From the NCBI RefSeq assembly GCF_027923545.1, contig NZ_BROH01000010.1, positions 1-64,000 on the forward strand: DNA of 64,000 nucleotides, written 5' to 3'. The translations under genes were made by a program, and so were the position numbers. Origin of the DNA: Sinisalibacter aestuarii (GTDB taxonomy: Bacteria; Pseudomonadota; Alphaproteobacteria; Rhodobacterales; Rhodobacteraceae). How positions within the stretch are numbered: the stretch's first letter is position 1; each line of letters starts with the position of its first letter. The notes under the pieces were generated by a model. That model searched no databases. It was not told where the DNA came from and saw nothing but the letters and a program-made list of their open reading frames with translations. Positions 9,023 through 17,326 of the stretch are shown here, piece by piece.

Positions 9023-9457
9023 CTAAGGCGCAGCAAGGTCCTGCCCCACCCGCGCTGGCGGCAGCGCGCAATCGGCCAGCGTCGAGCGGTCGAGGTCGCG
9101 CAGAAAGGCCTCGCGGGCCGCGTTGAGGCGTGTCTTCAGCCCGCAGGCGCCGTTCAGCACGCAGGCCCCGCCATCGGCGCGGAAGCATTCCACCAGCGCC
9201 GAGCGCGCCTCCAGCACCCGCACGATCTCGCCAAGGCCGATCTGATCGGGGGGCCGGGCCAGCCGGAAGCCGCCATTGGCGCCGCGCTGGGTCACGACGA
9301 TCCCGGCCGCTGAAAGTTCCTGCACGATTTTCTTCAGATGGTTGCGTGAAATGCCGAAGGCCCCGGCGATCTCGTCGGTGGTAAACAGCCGCGCCGGCTC
9401 CGCCGCAAGCTGCATCAGGGCCCGCAGGCCATAATCGGTGAAGGAAGTCAAACGCAT
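9023..9457 (-). CDS. Rrf2-family regulator, NsrR-like
   Basis: 144-residue winged-helix Rrf2 protein starting MRLTSFTDYGLRALMQLA. The DNA-binding helix GISRNHLKKIVQEL and wing TQRGANGGFRLARP are typical. Three cysteines with spacing C-x7-C-x5-C (ECFRADGGACVLNGAC, about residues 89-104) can hold an iron-sulfur cluster, as in NsrR, which senses nitric oxide. A fourth cysteine lies near residue 132. The longer frame upstream was rejected because it runs through the divergent promoter region. It faces a DsrC-like gene across a perfect palindrome. IscR- or RsrR-type sensing of other signals cannot be excluded. Confidence 0.8.
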   Translation of the reverse strand: MRLTSFTDYGLRALMQLAAEPARLFTTDEIAGAFGISRNHLKKIVQELSAAGIVVTQRGANGGFRLARPPDQIGLGEIVRVLEARSALVECFRADGGACVLNGACGLKTRLNAAREAFLRDLDRSTLADCALPPARVGQDLAAP

Positions 9458-9506
9458 CTGTTCTGTCCGTATTGGATGTTGGCAAGACCCGGTGATGCGT
9501 GTAAAC

Positions 9507-9523
9507 AGGTATTCACAATACCT
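9507..9523. promoter_or_regulatory. Perfect palindromic operator between Rrf2 regulator and DsrC-like gene
   Basis: AGGTATT, a CAC centre and AATACCT form a perfect 7-3-7 inverted repeat, extended by matching AA/TT bases two positions further out. It sits 50 bases upstream of the regulator start and 60 bases before the DsrC-like ATG. NsrR sites are AT-rich palindromes of similar size, so this is a good candidate operator. Binding is inferred. Confidence 0.6.
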
Positions 9524-9583
9524 CTTTATGAGGCCGAAGGCAACGCCCCGCCGCGGCCGGGTGCGCCAAGGGAGGACAGCGCG

Positions 9584-9949
9584 ATGAGAACCCGCCCCGA
9601 CAAGCTGACGACGCAAGTGATCGCCGGACATTCGATCCTGCGCGACGAGGCCGGCTACCTGGTGGACCCCGAGATGTGGACGGAGGATATCGCCCGCCAG
9701 TTCGCCGACGAGGAGGGCGTAGCGCTGAACGACGAGCACTGGGCCGTGATCCGCTTCATGCGCGACTATCTCGACGAGCACGGCATCGCGGCGGATGCCC
9801 GCTTTGCCTTCCGCTTCCTCGCTTCCCGCCACAAGACCGATGTGTCCGGCGGACGGGCGCGGTTCTTCGCGCTGTTCCCCTATGGCTACGTGAAACAGGC
9901 CTGCAAGATTGCGGGCATGCGCCAGCCGCGCGCCTGGAGCACCGGCTAG
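9584..9949 (+). CDS. DsrC/TusE-family protein lacking the penultimate cysteine
   Basis: 121-residue protein with the DsrC/TusE fold: AGYLVDPEMWTEDIARQFA, DEHWAVIRFMRDYLDEHG and the C-terminal arm segment ALFPYGYVKQACKIAGMRQP. Family members pass sulfur through a penultimate cysteine (CysA) on a flexible tail. Here the tail ends QPRAWSTG, so CysA is absent, while the inner cysteine (CysB, in KQACKIAG) remains. That pattern differs from TusE (CysA only) and DsrC (both). It cannot act as a standard TusE in tRNA thiolation, and a regulatory or NO-linked role is possible. The start has a strong GGGAGGA ribosome-binding site. It converges with the efflux operon, the stops overlapping by 4 bases. 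Confidence 0.85.
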   Translation: MRTRPDKLTTQVIAGHSILRDEAGYLVDPEMWTEDIARQFADEEGVALNDEHWAVIRFMRDYLDEHGIAADARFAFRFLASRHKTDVSGGRARFFALFPYGYVKQACKIAGMRQPRAWSTG

Positions 9950-12900
9950 GCCCCCTCCGGCGATGCCGAAAGGCGGTCCGGCGCGGGCTCCGACAGGGTC
10001 GTCAGTCCGAAATCGTCGAGGATGGCGAAAACGGCGGGCAGCACGAGGATCACCACGAGCGATGCCGCGATCAGGCCAAAGACCAGGCTCGCCACCAGCG
10101 GCACAAGAATCTGCGCCTGCAGGCTCGTCTCGGTGAGAATCGGGATCAGGCCGGCGACGGTGGTGGTCGTCGTCAGGAACATCGCCCGGAACCGCGCCCG
10201 CACCGCGCGCGACGCCGCCCCGGTCACCCCGCCCGGTCCGGCCGCATATTCGTGCTTGATGAAATCGACCAGCAGGATCGAGTTGTTCACCACCACGCCC
10301 GCAAGCGCGACATAGCCCAGCAATGACGGCATCGAAAAATCGAGGCCCATCGCGATATGACCGAATATCGTGCCCGCGAGCGCGAACGGGATCACCAGCA
10401 TCACCACGACCGGCTCATAATAGGAACGGAACTGGAAGCTCAGCAGCATGAATACCCCGACAAGGCCGATGGCGAACCCCTTCACCATCGACATCTGCGT
10501 GGTGGTCGCCTCGGCGCGCTGACCTTCGACGTCGAGCGCGATACCGGGGTAACGCTCCAGCAGGTCCGGCACGAAGCGCGCCAGGGTGTCGGAGACGATG
10601 GCATTGGCATTGGCAAGGCGGGTGTCGATGCTGCCCTGTACGGTCACCGTCCGCTCGCCGTCTTCACGGTTGATCCGCGCCACGCCACGCCCGGTCTCGA
10701 CCGTGGCGACCACGGGAAGCGGAACCGCCGAACCATCGGGCCGGGTGACGACGAAATCGTCAAAGCTGCGCATCCGGGCGGCGGCATCCTCGGCGAACTG
10801 CGCCGTCACCTCGACAGACCGGCCGTCCACCTGCATCTCGCTCACCGTCGTGCCGAACCAGGCGGCGCGCAGCTGGTCGGCGACCATCGCGGCGGTAACC
10901 CCCATCGGGCCGGCCGCCTCGGTGAGCGTCACCCGAAGCTCGGTCTTGCCCGGGCGCAGATCGTCCAGCACGGAGGTAACGCCGTCATAGCCCGCCAGCC
11001 AGTCGGTCAGCTCCGCGCCCGCCGCTTTCAGCGCCCCAAGATCGTCGCCCTTGAGCCGCATATCGAGCGCGATGCCGGCAGGGCCGATGGTGCTCTCGGC
11101 ATAGGTCAGGTTGAGCACATCGGGCACCTGGCCAACCGCGCCGCGCCATGCTTCCATGATCGGATCGGGCCGCAGATTGCGCACGGACGAGGCCAGCAGA
11201 TCGACCGACACGGTGGCCAGATGCGGACCGGCCTCAAACGAGTCGCGGTTCACCCCATAGCTGACCGTCACCCCCTGCACCAGCGCGGCGCCGCCGGGTT
11301 GCGGCGCCCCGGCATTTACCTGATCGAGCCCCGCCAGAAGCCTGGCCACCACCTCTTCGGTCCGCCCGATCGGTGTGCCCTGCGGCAGCAGAACGCGCGC
11401 TTCGATCACATCGCCATCGAGCTCGGGAAAAGCGGTGAATTTCAGCGTGCCCCCGGCGAGCTGGGCAACGGCCACCAGCAGGATCGTCACGCTGATCCCC
11501 ACCACCGCGTAGCGGGCGCGGATCACCTTGTCGGCCAGCGCCCCCGTCCAGGCCGTCAGGCGGTCCACCCCGGCATCGACCCGCGCGGCAAGCCAGCCGG
11601 AGCGTTTGCCGTCGAGGCTGTGCAGCAGGTGATGCGGCAGGATCAGAAAGGCTTCGACCAGCGACACGGTGAGCACGAACAGCATCACCGCCGGCACCAC
11701 CCGAAGCACGGCGCCGAGATCGCCCTTCAGGAAGGCGAGCGAGCCGAAGATCATCGCCGTGGTGGCGAAAGAGGCCAGAACGTTGGGAAAGACCTGCTTC
11801 GCCCCGGCCACCGCCGCATCGAGCGCCGCAACGCCCCGCTCGCGGTGACGCGCGATATTCTCCGAGATCACGATCGCATCGTCCATCAACAGCCCGATGA
11901 CGATCAGCAGGCCGATCGTGGTCATCAGGTTCAGCGAATAGCCAAACAGCGCCATGATCGCGACACCACCCATGAAGGCCACGGGCAGCCCGGCAGCGAC
12001 CCAGAAGGCAAAGCGCAACCCGAAGAACAGCCAGAGCACGGCAAAGACCAGCGCCAGGCCCTGTGCCCCGTTGACCACCACCAGCAACAGCCGCTCGCGG
12101 ATCACCGTGGCGCCGTCCGAGGTGATATCGAGGGTCACGCCCGGTGGCGCAGCGGCGCGCTCGGCGTCGAGAAACAGGTTGAGCGCGTCAATCGTCTTCA
12201 GCGAATCCTCCGCCCGGGTCTTGGTGATGTCGAGCATTGCGGCGGGCCGGCCATTGTAGAAGATCGCGTCGTCGGCATTGGCATAGCTTTCGCTCACCCG
12301 CGCAATCTCGCCCAGCCGCACCTGCCCGCCCCCCGCCGAGGCGCGCACCACGATATCGGCGAGCGCGGCCGGATCGCGGCGCTCCTCTGCGACGCGGATC
12401 AGAAACGAGCCGGCCTCGGTGTCGATGCTGCCCGCCGGCATGTCGAGGCTCTCCGCCGCCACCGCGCGGGCCACATCCGACACCGAAATACCGTATTGGC
12501 GCAGGGCGGCGGGCCGCAATTCGATGCGCAGCTCCAGCGTGGGAAAGCCCCGGATCTCGACCATCGGAATGCCGCCCCAGCGCAGCATCCGGCTGCGCAG
12601 GTCTTCGGCATAGGCTTCCAGCGCGGGCCGGTCATCCGGCCCGGTGACCGCCACCGAAGCGACGAAATCGGTCAGCCCGAGCGGGCGCAGCTCGGGCGGT
12701 TCGGCCCGCGCGGGAAAATCCGTGATCGCCTCGACCTCGGCGGTCACTTCCGCGACGAAGCCCTGATAATCGGCCCCTTCGCGCATCCGCGCCACGCCGC
12801 GCGCAAGCCCTTCGCGGGATTCGCAGGCGCTGCTGTCGAGATCGGTCACCGCATCGAGGGCGGATTCGATCCGCTCGCAGATGCCGGCCTCCACGTCTTC

Positions 12901-13062
12901 AGGCCGGGCGCCGGGATAGGGCACCGATATCTCCACCTCCGTGGCCGCCGCGCGCGGAAAGGTTTCGCGCAGAAGCGTCGGGCCGGCGAGCAGGCCCGCG
13001 ACGAGAAAGCCGATCATGAGCAGGTTCGCGATCGTCGGGTGGCCGGCAAAGAAGCGGATCAT
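9946..13062 (-). CDS. RND efflux pump inner-membrane transporter
   Basis: 1038-residue AcrB/MMPL-type proton-driven exporter. The N-terminal transmembrane helix (MIRFFAGHPTIANLLMIGFL) is followed by the porter domain, a central group of helices containing the proton-relay motif GLLMDDAIVISENIARH (about residue 385), a second porter domain, and a final helix set with YVALAGVVVNNSILLVDFIKH. Full length fits the family. It is the distal gene of an operon (membrane protein, tetR, fusion protein, pump) with 4-base overlaps. No outer-membrane channel gene is present, so it must use one encoded elsewhere. The substrate cannot be read from the sequence. Confidence 0.93.
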   Translation of the reverse strand: MIRFFAGHPTIANLLMIGFLVAGLLAGPTLLRETFPRAAATEVEISVPYPGARPEDVEAGICERIESALDAVTDLDSSACESREGLARGVARMREGADYQGFVAEVTAEVEAITDFPARAEPPELRPLGLTDFVASVAVTGPDDRPALEAYAEDLRSRMLRWGGIPMVEIRGFPTLELRIELRPAALRQYGISVSDVARAVAAESLDMPAGSIDTEAGSFLIRVAEERRDPAALADIVVRASAGGGQVRLGEIARVSESYANADDAIFYNGRPAAMLDITKTRAEDSLKTIDALNLFLDAERAAAPPGVTLDITSDGATVIRERLLLVVVNGAQGLALVFAVLWLFFGLRFAFWVAAGLPVAFMGGVAIMALFGYSLNLMTTIGLLIVIGLLMDDAIVISENIARHRERGVAALDAAVAGAKQVFPNVLASFATTAMIFGSLAFLKGDLGAVLRVVPAVMLFVLTVSLVEAFLILPHHLLHSLDGKRSGWLAARVDAGVDRLTAWTGALADKVIRARYAVVGISVTILLVAVAQLAGGTLKFTAFPELDGDVIEARVLLPQGTPIGRTEEVVARLLAGLDQVNAGAPQPGGAALVQGVTVSYGVNRDSFEAGPHLATVSVDLLASSVRNLRPDPIMEAWRGAVGQVPDVLNLTYAESTIGPAGIALDMRLKGDDLGALKAAGAELTDWLAGYDGVTSVLDDLRPGKTELRVTLTEAAGPMGVTAAMVADQLRAAWFGTTVSEMQVDGRSVEVTAQFAEDAAARMRSFDDFVVTRPDGSAVPLPVVATVETGRGVARINREDGERTVTVQGSIDTRLANANAIVSDTLARFVPDLLERYPGIALDVEGQRAEATTTQMSMVKGFAIGLVGVFMLLSFQFRSYYEPVVVMLVIPFALAGTIFGHIAMGLDFSMPSLLGYVALAGVVVNNSILLVDFIKHEYAAGPGGVTGAASRAVRARFRAMFLTTTTTVAGLIPILTETSLQAQILVPLVASLVFGLIAASLVVILVLPAVFAILDDFGLTTLSEPAPDRLSASPEGA

Positions 13063-14408
13063 TTCACCGCCCCGATCCGGGCCGTCAGGGCGGCATCCTC
13101 GACCGGGTCGAGCAAGGCGCCCGGAATCGCCATCGGGATATCGCTCACCACCACGCGGGTGCCGGCCTCCAGCCCGGCGCCGATCACCGCCAGATCGTTC
13201 TGTACCAGCAGCGGGGTGACGCGGCGCTCTTCGAGGCGCTCGCCGTCACCGACAAGGTGCAGCCTGTCGCCGTCGAGCGCCGCGCGCGGCACGACAAACC
13301 CCGCCACCGGACGCCCGGTGATCGCCACTTCGACGAACATGCCCTTCGTCAGCGGCGGCTGCTCAGCCGGGACCGCGCCGGAATAGGCGCCCGAGACCTC
13401 GACGATAACCCCGAGCGTGCCGGTCTGAATGTCGATCGTATCGCTGACGCGCGCGACGCGGGCGGGCCAGACCAGCGGGCCATCGTCCATCGCCAGACGC
13501 ACTTCGGCAGACAGGCCCAGCCCCTGCAGCACATCGGTCATGGTTGTCGGATCGGCGGCATAGGCCCCGGCCTCCGGGCCGGACAGGCGCAACAGCTCGC
13601 GCAGACGCGCCACCGGCACCTGCGCCTCGATCTCGGCGGTCTCGGTCTCGTCGAGCACCGCCGCCACTTCACCGGCCCGCAGATAGCGGCCAACCTCGAC
13701 CGAAACGCTCGCCACCCGCGCCTCGAACGGCAGCGTGATCTCGGTGCGCGCGAGGTTGAGCCGGGCCGTCTCCAGCGCCGCGCGCGAAACCGCGATCTGC
13801 TCGTCCTGCACCGCGCGCTGGACCGGCAGAAGCGCCAGCGCGCTCTCGATGGATTGCACCTTCTGGCGCTGCGCCAGATGCGCGGCGCGGGCGGCATCGA
13901 GCCCGGCCTCCGGCAGCGCGCCGCTGGCGTTGAGCCGCTCGGCCCGGTCAAGCTCCGCCGCCTTCAGCGCCAATGTCTGCATTTCGATGTCGAGCGCCGC
14001 GCGCTGGTTGTCTTCCGACACCACAAGCTCGGTCAGCTTCGCCTCCGCCGCGCGGATATTGGCCTCGGACTGCGCCACGGCGAGCGCGTAATCCTCGTCC
14101 GCGATGCGCAGAAGCACGGCCCCGGCGGGCAGGATCGCACCGCGTTGCAGCGCCGGGTTGACCCAGGCCACCTGACCGCCGACCTGTGCGATGGCGTCGA
14201 AACTGCTGGCCGGCGTGACAAGGCCATAGCCGATCAGCACCGGCGACAGCGCCCCCTCGCGGGCCGTGACGACCCGCACCGCCGCGCGGCGTTCCTCCCG
14301 CGCGATTTGCGCCGGCGGCGCCTTGGTCTGGATCGTATAGGCGAGATAGCCCGCACCGGCCGCGATCAGCGGCAGGGTGACAAGAACGAGTTTCAGGCCG
14401 TTGCGCAT
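13059..14408 (-). CDS. RND efflux periplasmic adaptor (membrane fusion) protein
   Basis: HlyD/AcrA-like adaptor of 449 residues. A single N-terminal anchor (LVLVTLPLIAAGAGYLAYTI) is followed by a lipoyl-like half (ALSPVLIGYGLVTPASSFDAI), a long alpha-hairpin coiled coil (about residues 120-220, rich in Glu, Ala and Arg with INIRAAEAKLTEL-type heptads), the second lipoyl half (EITLPFEARVASVSVEVGRYL) and a beta-barrel region. It bridges the RND pump to an outer-membrane channel. The start and the pump gene overlap by 4 bases, indicating one message and fixed stoichiometry. Confidence 0.92.
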   Translation of the reverse strand: MRNGLKLVLVTLPLIAAGAGYLAYTIQTKAPPAQIAREERRAAVRVVTAREGALSPVLIGYGLVTPASSFDAIAQVGGQVAWVNPALQRGAILPAGAVLLRIADEDYALAVAQSEANIRAAEAKLTELVVSEDNQRAALDIEMQTLALKAAELDRAERLNASGALPEAGLDAARAAHLAQRQKVQSIESALALLPVQRAVQDEQIAVSRAALETARLNLARTEITLPFEARVASVSVEVGRYLRAGEVAAVLDETETAEIEAQVPVARLRELLRLSGPEAGAYAADPTTMTDVLQGLGLSAEVRLAMDDGPLVWPARVARVSDTIDIQTGTLGVIVEVSGAYSGAVPAEQPPLTKGMFVEVAITGRPVAGFVVPRAALDGDRLHLVGDGERLEERRVTPLLVQNDLAVIGAGLEAGTRVVVSDIPMAIPGALLDPVEDAALTARIGAVK

Positions 14409-15007
14409 CAGCTCTCGCTTTCCCGCGCGAAGGCGGCAATCTGAAGGTCGAGCAGGCGTTCGCCATCTTCGACGATGAGGTCGGGGTTGCGGCTCAGCAG
14501 AAGCCGCAGAACCAGGCTTTGCAGAACGCCCATGATCAGCGCGGCCAGGTCACGCGCGCTGATGTTGCGGCGCATCGCGCCTTCGGCCTGGGCCGCGTCG
14601 CACAGGCCGGTCAGCATTTTCTGAAACGCCGCCATGCGCGCCTGCATCGCCACGCGCACCACCGCATCGGCGCTGCCCGGATCGCGCGCCAGCATGATTT
14701 CGGGCAGCGCCGGCGTGCGCTGGATCAGCGCGAGATGGCCGAGCACCAGCGCGCGCAGCCGCTCCAGCGCCGGACCCGGCATCGCCTCGACCCGCGCCAT
14801 GTTCGCCCCCACCTCCGCGCCGAGCCGGTCGGTGATCGCCGCCCAGAGATCGGCCTTGGAGCGGAAATGCCGATAGATCGCGGGCTGGGTCAGGCCAAGG
14901 CGTTCGGCAATGGCCACGGTGGTCACCCGGTTCGGCCCGCCTTCGAAGGCGAGCGCCAGCGCGGTATCGAGGATTTCGGCCTTGCGGCCCTGCGGATGGT
15001 CGGTCAT
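14408..15007 (-). CDS. TetR-family repressor of the efflux operon
   Basis: 199-residue TetR-type regulator. The N-terminal helix-turn-helix is clear: RKAEILDTALALAFEGGPNR followed by TTVAIAERLGLTQPAIYRHF (about residues 8-48). The C-terminal ligand-binding domain is not assignable to a known inducer. The gene sits inside the operon it probably controls, overlapping the membrane-protein gene by 4 bases and abutting the adaptor gene. A perfect palindrome at 15444-15459 ahead of the first gene is its likely operator. I used the MTDHPQGRK start, because the longer frame reads through the preceding gene. Confidence 0.9.
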   Translation of the reverse strand: MTDHPQGRKAEILDTALALAFEGGPNRVTTVAIAERLGLTQPAIYRHFRSKADLWAAITDRLGAEVGANMARVEAMPGPALERLRALVLGHLALIQRTPALPEIMLARDPGSADAVVRVAMQARMAAFQKMLTGLCDAAQAEGAMRRNISARDLAALIMGVLQSLVLRLLLSRNPDLIVEDGERLLDLQIAAFARESES

Positions 15008-15402
15008 TGGCGGGCCCTCACCGATGCGATTGCGGAAATAACCAGCCAGACGAGCGTGCGCAGGGCCAGCGCCCCGACGGTGCGCGGCTCGAAGGCGACG
15101 CCCTGCCAGACCTGCCAGCCAAACGCCACCGCCACGGCGGCGGTGGCGGCGGTGATCGCCCAGGCCAGCGGCACCGCCCAGCGCCGGGCCAGCCACAGCC
15201 CCGCCGCCGCGACAAGATAGGCGACGCCCGCAAACAGGTTGAACCACACGACGAAGGGCACGATGTCGCCCGCCCGCGCCCGCGCGGCGTCGGGGCCAAA
15301 CAGAACGCCTGACGCGGCCACGAGCGTGGCAAGCCCGAAAATACCGGCGACACCCGCGAGGATGGCCGGCACGATCCCTGATCTGTTCTGTGCGTGGGTC
15401 AC
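15004..15402 (-). CDS. Small four-helix membrane protein, unknown function
   Basis: 132-residue hydrophobic protein with four predicted membrane segments: IVPAILAGVAGIFGLATLVA, VPFVVWFNLFAGVAYLVAAA, AVPLAWAITAATAAVAVAFG and LALRTLVWLVISAIASV. I do not recognise a characterised family. It is the first gene of the efflux operon, directly behind the palindromic operator, and its stop overlaps the tetR start. It could support the pump or be a passenger; nothing in the sequence decides. No signal peptide or catalytic residues are evident. Confidence 0.75.
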   Translation of the reverse strand: MTHAQNRSGIVPAILAGVAGIFGLATLVAASGVLFGPDAARARAGDIVPFVVWFNLFAGVAYLVAAAGLWLARRWAVPLAWAITAATAAVAVAFGWQVWQGVAFEPRTVGALALRTLVWLVISAIASVRARQ

Positions 15403-15443
15403 GGCTTGGCCTTTTTCTGAGCCGGGCAGCGGCGCGGCGGAGT

Positions 15444-15459
15444 GTTATATCAATATAAC
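15444..15459. promoter_or_regulatory. Perfect palindrome, likely TetR operator
   Basis: GTTATAT, CA, ATATAAC form a perfect 7-2-7 inverted repeat 42 bases upstream of the first gene of the efflux operon. It is the only AT-rich block in that stretch and includes TATAT-type -10 material, so a bound repressor would block RNA polymerase. Assignment to the operon's TetR is inferred. Confidence 0.65.
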
Positions 15460-15478
15460 GTCTCTCAGACACCGTAGT

Positions 15479-15492
15479 TTGAGAAAAGTCAA
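15479..15492. promoter_or_regulatory. FNR/Dnr-type box ahead of ubiE-like fragment
   Basis: TTGA, 6 bases, TCAA is the core of the FNR/Dnr/NnrR recognition site. Its centre (15485.5) would place a class II start site near 15527, just before the ATG at 15549. It is the first of three such boxes within 2 kb. Confidence 0.55.
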
Positions 15493-15548
15493 GTCCGCGC
15501 CCCGGCCCACATGCTAAGCCCTGCCGGGAAACGACAAAACGACCGACG

Positions 15549-15857
15549 ATGGAACGCGCGACACATCTCGACCAGATGAAAACGACCTTCGGGGCCGGCA
15601 CCGTCTCCGAGGCGGAGCGGCAAAGCGCCGTGACCGGTCTGTTCGACCGGATCGCGCCGCGCTATGATCTGACAAGCTTCGGCACCCACCAGATAAGGAA
15701 GCGCCGCGTGGTGACATATGCCGGGGCGGCGAAGGCTGATCTATGCCGTGGTGGTGAGCTTCGTCGCGCTCCTGCTCATCGGTGGCGCGCATCTCGCGGC
15801 GCGGCGTGGGGCGCTGAAATCCGCGGCCTGAACCAGCCGCTCTTGCAGGATAGATAG
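15549..15857 (+). pseudogene. Truncated UbiE-like methyltransferase N-terminus
   Basis: The first ~52 residues, including TVSEAERQSAVTGLFDRIAP and RYDLTSFGTHQIRKR, resemble the start of UbiE/COQ5-type SAM methyltransferases, whose FDxVAxRYDLMN segment precedes the SAM-binding core. The SAM-binding glycine-rich motif never appears; instead the frame runs into low-complexity shadow sequence and stops after 102 residues. From about 15718 a different frame encodes a plausible membrane segment. This looks like a deletion join between a methyltransferase gene and another gene. The FNR-type box upstream suggests the lost gene was part of a nitrogen-oxide or low-oxygen regulon. Confidence 0.55.
15718..15831 (+). 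CDS. Small single-helix membrane ORF (37 residues) or gene tail
   Basis: Begins MPGRRRLIYAVVVSF and continues VALLLIGGAHLAARRGALKS before stopping. It has a positively charged N-terminus, one strongly hydrophobic helix of about 17 residues and a basic tail, a normal topology for a tiny membrane subunit. It overlaps the methyltransferase fragment in another frame. An AAGGAAG sequence lies about 20 bases upstream, further than ideal for a ribosome site. It is either a genuine small protein or the 3' end of a gene joined here by deletion; I lean to the second. Confidence 0.4.
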   Translation: MPGRRRLIYAVVVSFVALLLIGGAHLAARRGALKSAA

Positions 15858-16014
15858 CACGGGGCTCCGGTGGCGTGCGGTGACGAAGGGGGGGCCGCGC
15901 CCGTCTGAACCGACACACCGCGCGGGGGAGATGGAGAAACCCGCCGCGCGGGTGCCGTCCAGTCCGGAGTGGTCCCGTGCAAACCCAATCTTGCACAGCT
16001 TTCCCGCGCGACAA

Positions 16015-16028
16015 TTGATTTTTGTCAA
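16015..16028. promoter_or_regulatory. FNR/Dnr-type box upstream of nnrS
   Basis: TTGAT, TTTT, GTCAA differs from the FNR consensus (TTGAT-N4-ATCAA) at one base. The centre is 16021.5, so a class II start would fall near 16063, 25 bases before the nnrS ATG. This is the best placed of the three boxes and implies nnrS control by the Dnr-type protein encoded at 17556-18257 or by FNR. Confidence 0.7.
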
Positions 16029-16087
16029 GCCAACCCACGCCGCGCCGCGCTATGATCGTGCCATGTCAGCGATGCAGGAGACGTGCA

Positions 16088-17326
16088 ATGGCGAACGCGG
16101 GTGAGGCCGTTCGGCGGCTGTTCAGCGAAGGGTTTCGGATCTTCTTCCTGTTCGCGGGGCTGTTCGCCATCGCCGCGCTAGCCTGGTGGGAGCTTTACCT
16201 CGGCGTGCATTATACCGGCGGCTTCGTCACCGCGATCCCCTTCGCCATGCCGCCGCATGAATGGCACGCCCATGAACTCGTGTTCGGTTATGGCTCGGCG
16301 GCGCTCGGAGGCTTTCTGCTGACGGCGGTGCCAAGCTGGACGGGCGGCGGCGCGGCGCGGCACTGGTTCATCGCGGTCGCGGCCGCAGCCTGGTTTGCCG
16401 GGCGGCTGGCGCTGTGGGTATCGGGCGCGCTGCCCTGGTGGGGCGTGGCGCTGGCCGACCTCGCCTTCCTGCCGATCCTCTGGACCAAGGTGGCGCTCCT
16501 GCTCGTCAAGCGCCCGAAGCCGCAAAACGCGGTGTTTCTCATCTTCCTCAGCCTGTTCTGGCTGGCCAATCTCGCCACCCATCTCGGCTGGGCCGGATTG
16601 TGGGACGCGGGCGAGATCGACGGGCCGCGCGCCGGGCTGATGGCGCTGGCGGGCATGGTGCTGGTCATCGGTGGCCGCGTCACCCCCGCCTTCACCCGCA
16701 ACGCCATGCACCGCGCCGGCACGCCCGAGGCCGCCCTGCCCCGTGACGCGGCAATCTTCACCCCGGTGATGATCGCCGCCGCCATGCTGCTGCCGCTCAG
16801 CGCGCTCCTGCTCCCCGGCACCGCACTGGCCGCGCTCGTGGCCATCGTGACGGGGGCCGGGCAGCTTTTGCGCCAGCGCCGCTGGGGCCTGCGCTTTGCC
16901 GCCCGCCAGCCGATCCTCGCCACGCTGCACCTCTCGGCGGCTCTGGTCGGGCTCGGGCTGATCGCGATCGGAGCGTCACGCTTCACCGCGCTCAGCGAGG
17001 TCGGTGCGCTGCATCTGCTGGGCATCGGCGGGATCGGCGGCATGACGCTGGCGATGATGTCGCGCGCCACGCTGGGCCATACCGGGCGGCCACTGGTGGC
17101 GCCGGGGCCGGTGGCGCTGGCCTATGCGCTGATCCCGGTGGCGGCGCTCCTGCGCATGGCCGCCTCGGAGCTCTCCGGCGCGTTCTATTTCCCCGCCACG
17201 CTGACTGCCGGTGCGCTCTGGATCTTCGCCTTCGGCCTCTACGTGGCGGGGATGGTGCCCGCCTTCCTCGGCCCAAGGGCCGACCGCGCACCGCTGACGC
17301 CCCCTGCCCGGACTGCGGCAGATTGA
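16088..17326 (+). CDS. nnrS: NnrS, haem/copper membrane protein linked to nitric oxide tolerance
   Basis: 412-residue polytopic membrane protein of the NnrS family. The N-terminus (LFSEGFRIFFLFAGLFAIAA) and the conserved histidine-rich turn MPPHEWHAHELVFGY near residue 60 are diagnostic; further conserved segments are LVIGGRVTPAFTRNAM and LHLLGIGGIGGMTLAMMSRA. About twelve transmembrane helices are visible. NnrS proteins protect cells from nitric oxide stress and lie in NnrR/Dnr regulons. The ATG at 16088 follows GGAGACGTG. The context fits: an FNR-type box upstream and a dnr-like gene downstream on the opposite strand. No nor or nir genes are in the window. Confidence 0.92.
   Translation: MANAGEAVRRLFSEGFRIFFLFAGLFAIAALAWWELYLGVHYTGGFVTAIPFAMPPHEWHAHELVFGYGSAALGGFLLTAVPSWTGGGAARHWFIAVAAAAWFAGRLALWVSGALPWWGVALADLAFLPILWTKVALLLVKRPKPQNAVFLIFLSLFWLANLATHLGWAGLWDAGEIDGPRAGLMALAGMVLVIGGRVTPAFTRNAMHRAGTPEAALPRDAAIFTPVMIAAAMLLPLSALLLPGTALAALVAIVTGAGQLLRQRRWGLRFAARQPILATLHLSAALVGLGLIAIGASRFTALSEVGALHLLGIGGIGGMTLAMMSRATLGHTGRPLVAPGPVALAYALIPVAALLRMAASELSGAFYFPATLTAGALWIFAFGLYVAGMVPAFLGPRADRAPLTPPARTAAD

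Noticed and set aside
10357-13386. 1009-codon plus-strand frame opposite the RND pump
   Set aside because: Composition is His/Arg-rich nonsense typical of an antisense shadow; the minus strand carries clear AcrB-type motifs.
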